This document shows positions 6,443 through 10,162 of a DNA stretch of 10,162 nt, in pieces. The DNA lies in the NCBI GenBank assembly GCA_029263555.1, contig JAJUFW010000059.1, positions 1 to 10,162 on the forward strand. Reading direction: 5' to 3'. Under the pieces are notes generated by a model that had not been told where the DNA came from, made no database searches, and saw only the letters and a list, made by a program, of their open reading frames with translations. The position numbers were made by a program, and so were the translations under genes. This stretch comes from Alphaproteobacteria bacterium (GTDB lineage Bacteria; Pseudomonadota; Alphaproteobacteria; DSM-16000; Inquilinaceae). Positions within the stretch are counted from its first letter, which is position 1; each line of letters starts with the position of its first letter.

Positions 6443-7840
6443 GTGAGCACCACAGATAAGGTCCTGGCGGCCATCGACGCCGGTTTCGACGGAAGTCTGG
6501 CGCGGCTTCTCGAGTTCCTGCGCCTGCCCAGCATCTCCACCGATCCGGCCTATCGCCCTCATTGCCGGGCGGCCGCCGAATGGCTGGCCGCGACCCTGGT
6601 CGATGCCGGTTTCGAGGCCGAGATCCGGACGACCCCCGGCCAGCCGATGGTGACCGGGCATGCGAAGGACACGGCGGCCGGCGCGGCCGGGCCGACGGTC
6701 CTCTTCTACGGCCATTACGACGTCCAGCCCGCCGATCCGCTGGACCTGTGGCAGGCGCCGCCCTTCGAGCCCTTCGTGGAGACGGGGCCGGACGGCGTGA
6801 AGCGCATCCGCGGCCGAGGCGCGTCGGACGACAAGGGCCAGCTCATGACCTTCGTCGAGGCATGCCGGGCGTGGCGGCAGGTCACGGGGTCGCTGCCGCT
6901 TGCCGTCAGGCTGCTGTTCGAGGGCGAGGAGGAATCCGGCAGCCCGAGCCTCGTTCCCTTCCTCGAGGCCCATCGCCAGGACCTCCAGGCGGATCTGGCG
7001 CTCGTCTGCGACACGACCCAGTGGGACGCGGACACCCCGGCGATCGTCACCAGCCTGCGAGGCATGGTCTATGAACAGGTGACGATCATCGGGCCGTCCA
7101 GGGATCTGCACTCGGGCATGTATGGCGGTCCGGCGCGGAATCCGATCAATCTCCTGGCCCGGATCCTTGCCGATCTGCACGATTCGGACGGCCGGGTGAC
7201 GCTGCCGGGATTCTATGACGGCGTGCCCGAGACGCCGGAGGCGCTGAAGGCGCAGTGGCGCGAGCTGGGCTTCGACGAAGCCGCCTTCCTGGGGGAGGTG
7301 GGCCTAAGCGTACCGGCGGGCGAGCGGGACCGTAGCGTGCTCGAGAAGATCTGGGCGCGGCCGACCTGCGACGTGAACGGCATCTGGGGCGGCTACACGG
7401 GCGAGGGCAGCAAGACGGTGATCCCGTCCCGGGCCTCCGCCAAGGTGTCCTTCCGGCTGGTCGGCACGCAGGATCCGGTCCGCATCAGCAAGGCCTTTCA
7501 CGATTTCGTGCGGTCGCGGCTGCCGGCCGACTGCACGGCGGAGTTCTGGTCGCGCGATGGCTCACCCGCAATCTCGCTGCCGATCGACGGCCGCGAGGTC
7601 GCCCGCGCCCGCGACGCGCTGGAGGCCGAATGGGGCAGGGCGCCGGTGATGATGGGATCCGGCGGCTCGATCCCCGTGGTCGGCCATTTCAAGCGGCTTC
7701 TCGGCATGGATTCGCTGATGATCGGCTTCGCGCTGGAGGACGACCAGATCCACAGCCCGAACGAGAAATACGACCTGAAGAGCTTCCACAAGGGCATCCG
7801 GTCCTGGGCGCGGGTGCTGGGCGCGCTGGCCGGGGTGTGA
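6443..7840 (+). CDS. M20-family metallopeptidase (carnosinase/CNDP-like dipeptidase)
   Basis: The 465-residue protein carries all M20 catalytic landmarks. GHYDVQP at 90-96 supplies metal ligand His91 and, by homology, Asp93 beside it. RGASDDKG at 125-132 holds the bridging Asp129. EGEEESGS at 160-167 holds the general base Glu163 and metal ligand Glu164. CDTT at 189-192 gives Asp190, LHSG at 222-225 gives His223 in the lid domain, and IHSPNEKY near 436-443 gives His437. The family is a di-zinc or di-manganese cytosolic hydrolase with a catalytic domain split by a dimerisation/lid domain (about 205-360), cleaving dipeptides and related amides. I prefer the GTG at 6443 because GGGA (6429-6432) is ten bases upstream; an in-frame TTG at 6437 adds two residues. 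It is divergent from the VOC gene. The exact substrate is not predictable. Confidence 0.93.
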   Translation: MSTTDKVLAAIDAGFDGSLARLLEFLRLPSISTDPAYRPHCRAAAEWLAATLVDAGFEAEIRTTPGQPMVTGHAKDTAAGAAGPTVLFYGHYDVQPADPLDLWQAPPFEPFVETGPDGVKRIRGRGASDDKGQLMTFVEACRAWRQVTGSLPLAVRLLFEGEEESGSPSLVPFLEAHRQDLQADLALVCDTTQWDADTPAIVTSLRGMVYEQVTIIGPSRDLHSGMYGGPARNPINLLARILADLHDSDGRVTLPGFYDGVPETPEALKAQWRELGFDEAAFLGEVGLSVPAGERDRSVLEKIWARPTCDVNGIWGGYTGEGSKTVIPSRASAKVSFRLVGTQDPVRISKAFHDFVRSRLPADCTAEFWSRDGSPAISLPIDGREVARARDALEAEWGRAPVMMGSGGSIPVVGHFKRLLGMDSLMIGFALEDDQIHSPNEKYDLKSFHKGIRSWARVLGALAGV

Positions 7841-8044
7841 GCGGCGGAACCGATAGAGAGCGGACGTTGCGAGCCGGTCGACCCCAGGGGTTCCGGTTCG
7901 GGGGCGAGCGGCGGACGGCGCGGCTGGAGATCCGGCGCCGACTCAGCGGCGCGGCCCTGCCCTCGCCAGCCGCTACGATAAGATTACCGCCATCTGCCGC
8001 GGCACATCGATTTCGCCGCGGCGTCCGGCCGGGCCCTGACGGGC
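7841..8044. other. Intergenic region between convergent dipeptidase and lipoprotein genes
   Basis: These 204 bases hold no supported gene. CGGAACC (7845-7851) pairs with GGTTCCG (7889-7895) across a 37-base loop just after the dipeptidase stop. The palindrome GCCGCGGC occurs twice, at 7996-8003 and 8015-8022. GGCCC-TGAC-GGGCC (8032-8045) reaches into the lipoprotein stop codon. None is followed by a T-run, so termination is only a guess. The change from very high to more moderate G+C occurs around here. Confidence 0.5.
7996..8022. terminator. Hairpin downstream of the lipoprotein operon, possible terminator
   Basis: Two copies of the self-complementary octamer GCCGCGGC are separated by 11 bases, so the pair can fold as an eight-pair stem with an 11-base loop. 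It lies about 22 bases past the lipoprotein stop on the minus strand. No U-tract follows in either direction, so a role in termination is unproven. Confidence 0.25.
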
Positions 8045-8602
8045 CTAGTTGGTAACCTGCACGTAGTCGCCATCAGCGTTCCGGCACCATAAGGCCGTTT
8101 CCGAGACGGTCGTGTCACCAGCGTTGAGGTTGGTGGTCGCCTCCCGGCAGATGGTATCTGCGGGCAGGTTGGAAACGATCTCTTCATTCAACGTCTGCAT
8201 TTGCCGCGCTTCGAAGATCAGGTCATCGACCGGGCCGAGAGAGGCGATCTGGATGTCCGCCGACTTCTGTCCGTCAGGGCTTACCCATCGGGCCGATGAA
8301 TTCTGCTCTGAAGCGGAGGCAAGCGCCTTCTGCGTCGTGCTGTAGAGTTGCTCTTGCTCCTGTCGAGTCAGATAGCTGGCGAGCTGGTGGCCGATGAGGC
8401 TGCCGGCGAGCGTGCCGATGGCTACCGCAACGACACGACCGGATCCGTTGCCGAACTGACTTCCGACGGCAGCACCCGCTATGCCTCCGGCGAGAGTTCC
8501 CAGAAGCTGGGCCTGTTCCTGGTTCATCTGACAACCCGAAACGGTGATCGCGCCGGCGAGCGCTAGGGCGAAAGAATGCGTGCGAAATCCAGAGATTTTC
8601 AT
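8045..8602 (-). CDS. Glycine-zipper lipoprotein of the 17-kDa surface-antigen type
   Basis: The 185-residue protein begins with a lipoprotein signal peptide: a basic start, hydrophobic residues 10-21 and the lipobox VSGC with Cys24 as the lipidated residue. Residues 38-75 are a glycine zipper (AGGIAGAAVGSQFG, then IGTLAGSLIGHQLA), a packing motif of membrane-inserted helices found in Rickettsia 17-kDa antigens and related envelope lipoproteins. A helical, Gln-rich stretch (78-100) leads to a C-terminal domain with Cys152 and Cys173 (CREATTNLNAG...ALWCRNADGDYVQVTN), matching the CREY...ACRQPDGxW pattern of that family. The two cysteines may form a disulfide. AGAGAGAA precedes the ATG at 8602. 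It is the last gene of the minus-strand operon, 38 bases after the secreted protein. It is probably anchored in the outer membrane; its exact role is unknown. Confidence 0.85.
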   Translation of the reverse strand: MKISGFRTHSFALALAGAITVSGCQMNQEQAQLLGTLAGGIAGAAVGSQFGNGSGRVVAVAIGTLAGSLIGHQLASYLTRQEQEQLYSTTQKALASASEQNSSARWVSPDGQKSADIQIASLGPVDDLIFEARQMQTLNEEIVSNLPADTICREATTNLNAGDTTVSETALWCRNADGDYVQVTN

Positions 8603-8640
8603 CGTTTTCTCTCTATTGATTGGCTTCGCTTCGGCCGCTC

Positions 8641-9792
8641 CTAACGGACTATCCGTTTCGCGCTCAGCGGGAAGACCGCAGGCTGGCCGTCGACCAGTTC
8701 CTCGCCCTCAAAGCCGATGTTTCCAGTCAGGACGTCGATCGTGCCTCGAAGAGCGATATGTTCCTCGGGTGTGGTGGTCAGAGTTCCTGTGGCCGTAACT
8801 GCGTCAAGGACGCACGTACCATCGGCCTGGCAGAGAAGCTCGCCCGAAATCAGTGAAGAAACCGCGCTCCCGAAGGTGATGTAGCTGTCCTGCAATTCCC
8901 CGTCGGCATTTGCGGCTAAGTGCATGCGTCCGATCACGGTCCGATCCTGCACCGAGGCTTCGACGTCATAGGAATGTATGGCGACGGGGAGGGTGGCCGG
9001 CGCGGTCAGTTCGGACCCGAGCGCTACGAGATGACCTTTGGCTCCATCCGTGAAGGCGGCCCAGAACGCCCGTGTGTTTTCGAGCGACAGCCCGCTGCTG
9101 TTGCCGGTGTCGCCGAATCCAAAGGCATAGACCATCGCATGCTGCAGGTTCAGGCCAAGTTGCTTGGCAATCTCAGCACTTGCGGCAGCTGAATCAGAAT
9201 CGGGCGCGAATCCGTACTCGCTATTCTCGACCATGTCGGAATATATGATGACCCGCAGGTTGGCGGCCCGTCGTCCGAACCGACCTTCGTCGGCTGCCAA
9301 AGCCCGAATGATCTGTTTCGGCACGACCGTGGACGGGGAAGCGCCGGCCGGCCGCATGGCGGCGGTGTAGATTTGGCTGAGTCCGTTCCCGAACCCCTGG
9401 CGAAAGACCTGCTGCTGGGTTTCCAATACCTTCAGCGGATGCTTCTGTAGCAGATACGTTTCGGCTTCGAGCTTTTCCTGCTGCTCTTGGCTATAAGCCG
9501 GCCAACATCCGGCCCAGATCTCAGATACCCGCCCCTGTTCGGGAGAGAGCCGAAGCAGAGTGACCCGTTCGCTGGGCATCAAGCTGGAGAGCAGCTTGGC
9601 GTCTATCCGCTCGGCCCAAGCGGTTGAGCCCTCAACCATCATGGCGTCGTCGATATAGATAATGGTCTCGCGGTCTGCCGAAACCTCGCAGAACCCTGAA
9701 ATGTCGTATTCGTCATTGCCAAAGAAGGCATGCGCTTGCGTCGCCACGAAAACGAGTGCCGCGGCGAGTATTCCGAATCTGCCTTTGGTCAT
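8641..9792 (-). CDS. Secreted von Willebrand A-like protein of unknown function
   Basis: I do not recognise this 383-residue protein as a named family. Residues 1-22 are a Sec signal peptide (MTKGR, hydrophobic core, cleavage after AHA). The mature part reads like a vWA fold: strand TIIYIDDAMM at 43-52, strand ERVTLLRLSP at 75-84, a long Gln/Glu-rich helical insert at 100-140, strand RVIIYSDMVEN at 180-190, strand AMVYAFGFGD at 219-228 and a closing helix at 240-253. The usual DxSxS metal site is replaced by IDDAM, although Asp186 may hold the later acidic position. Residues 265-383 form a second, beta-rich domain with a CQADGTC pair at 321-327. GGGAAGA precedes the ATG at 9792. An in-frame ATG at 9816 overlaps the upstream stop (ATGA) and would add eight residues. 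Its lower G+C matches the operon. It is likely periplasmic or exported. Confidence 0.75.
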   Translation of the reverse strand: MTKGRFGILAAALVFVATQAHAFFGNDEYDISGFCEVSADRETIIYIDDAMMVEGSTAWAERIDAKLLSSLMPSERVTLLRLSPEQGRVSEIWAGCWPAYSQEQQEKLEAETYLLQKHPLKVLETQQQVFRQGFGNGLSQIYTAAMRPAGASPSTVVPKQIIRALAADEGRFGRRAANLRVIIYSDMVENSEYGFAPDSDSAAASAEIAKQLGLNLQHAMVYAFGFGDTGNSSGLSLENTRAFWAAFTDGAKGHLVALGSELTAPATLPVAIHSYDVEASVQDRTVIGRMHLAANADGELQDSYITFGSAVSSLISGELLCQADGTCVLDAVTATGTLTTTPEEHIALRGTIDVLTGNIGFEGEELVDGQPAVFPLSAKRIVR

Positions 9793-9812
9793 GGTTGGTC
9801 TTCCCGCCGATT

Positions 9813-10162
9813 TCATCCGATCGCAGCTCGGACGTCTTCTATGGGCACGTTGATTTCGAGTGCCTGATAGTCCTGTGGAAGGATCAGCGCTCCGCCCCTG
9901 TTCAGGCGGGTTTCGTTGCCGTTTGCGATCATCGCTGCGGTGAGCATGTACTGATAGTCCGCCACATACTCCTTCAGGCGCCTTTCGCACTCCTTGAGGA
10001 GAGCCGCGGAGCGGCTGTCCACCTGATCGCGTTGATCGCGAAAGATGCGCGCGGCTTCATGCTGGGCTTTCGCGATGTTCCGCTTCGCCTTGATCTCCTT
10101 TTCAAGCTGCCCGACCGTCGTTCGGATTTCGCTATCCACCGGAGCGCGCGCCTTCTGGAAGC
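9813..10162 (-). CDS. Coiled-coil protein of unknown function, 5' end outside window
   Basis: The last 116 or so codons are present and the frame stays open to base 10162, so the gene probably begins beyond the window. A GTG at 10139 could start a 108-residue protein, with AGAAGG eleven bases before it, but the preceding codons (FQKARAP) read as ordinary coding sequence. Residues 8-60, counted from that GTG, are rich in Lys, Glu, Arg and Gln with heptad-like spacing and should form a long helix or coiled coil. The tail is compact (ALILPQDYQALEINVPIEDVRAAIG) and has no signal or membrane segment in view. Its TGA overlaps the upstream ATG candidate of the secreted protein, which marks them as one operon. 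No family is recognised. Confidence 0.65.
   Translation of the reverse strand, partial: FQKARAPVDSEIRTTVGQLEKEIKAKRNIAKAQHEAARIFRDQRDQVDSRSAALLKECERRLKEYVADYQYMLTAAMIANGNETRLNRGGALILPQDYQALEINVPIEDVRAAIG

Noticed and set aside
6263..7180. Extension of the VOC protein to a 423-residue frame
   Set aside because: The added part is antisense to the dipeptidase coding sequence and has no VOC similarity; a good ribosome site marks the short start at 6262.
7630..8055. A 141-codon plus-strand frame across the end of the dipeptidase
   Set aside because: It overlaps the conserved C-terminal His region of the dipeptidase in another frame and shows no domain or ribosome site.
1..10162. CRISPR arrays, insertion sequences, tRNA/rRNA genes or a known anti-phage system
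   Set aside because: No regularly spaced repeats, transposase or integrase motifs, or tRNA-like folds were seen. The vWA-like secreted protein has an export signal, which argues against a cytoplasmic defence role.

Overview
The window comes from a chromosome with very high G+C. The gene types suggest a Gram-negative bacterium, most likely an alphaproteobacterium. This is inference from base composition, an undecaprenyl-phosphate glycan locus, a lipoprotein signal peptide and a glycine-zipper lipoprotein of the 17-kDa surface-antigen type. No rRNA, tRNA, CRISPR array or insertion sequence is visible.

Region 1 (1-5890) is a surface-glycan locus. At the left edge, on the minus strand, lie the first 74 codons of a WecA/MraY-type sugar-phosphate transferase, the kind of enzyme that loads the first sugar onto undecaprenyl phosphate. 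A 362-base divergent gap separates it from four genes on the plus strand: a glutamine-dependent asparagine-synthase-type amidotransferase (asnB), a 12-helix polysaccharide flippase (Wzx/MATE-like), a class I SAM methyltransferase and a GT4 glycosyltransferase. Spacing is tight: asnB and the flippase share one base, 35 bases or fewer separate flippase and methyltransferase, and 28 bases separate methyltransferase and glycosyltransferase. This looks like one operon that decorates, assembles and exports a lipid-linked oligosaccharide. The amidotransferase probably amidates a sugar or a carried amino acid rather than making free asparagine.

Region 2 (5891-7840) is ordinary metabolism. A small VOC (glyoxalase-fold) protein on the minus strand converges on the glycosyltransferase and diverges from an M20-family metallodipeptidase whose metal and catalytic residues are all present. 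The divergent spacer carries a 10-base dyad whose arms lie 31 bp apart, flanking a possible -10 element of the dipeptidase.

Region 3 (8045 to the right edge) is the least familiar part. It has visibly lower G+C (34/60 in row 9181-9240 against 47/60 in row 5161-5220) and holds a minus-strand operon of three genes: a coiled-coil protein cut by the window edge, a secreted protein with a von Willebrand A-like core and degenerate metal site, and a glycine-zipper outer-membrane lipoprotein. The first two overlap by four bases if the upstream start is used, and the last two are 38 bases apart. I do not recognise this set as a described system, and it is the best candidate here for something new.
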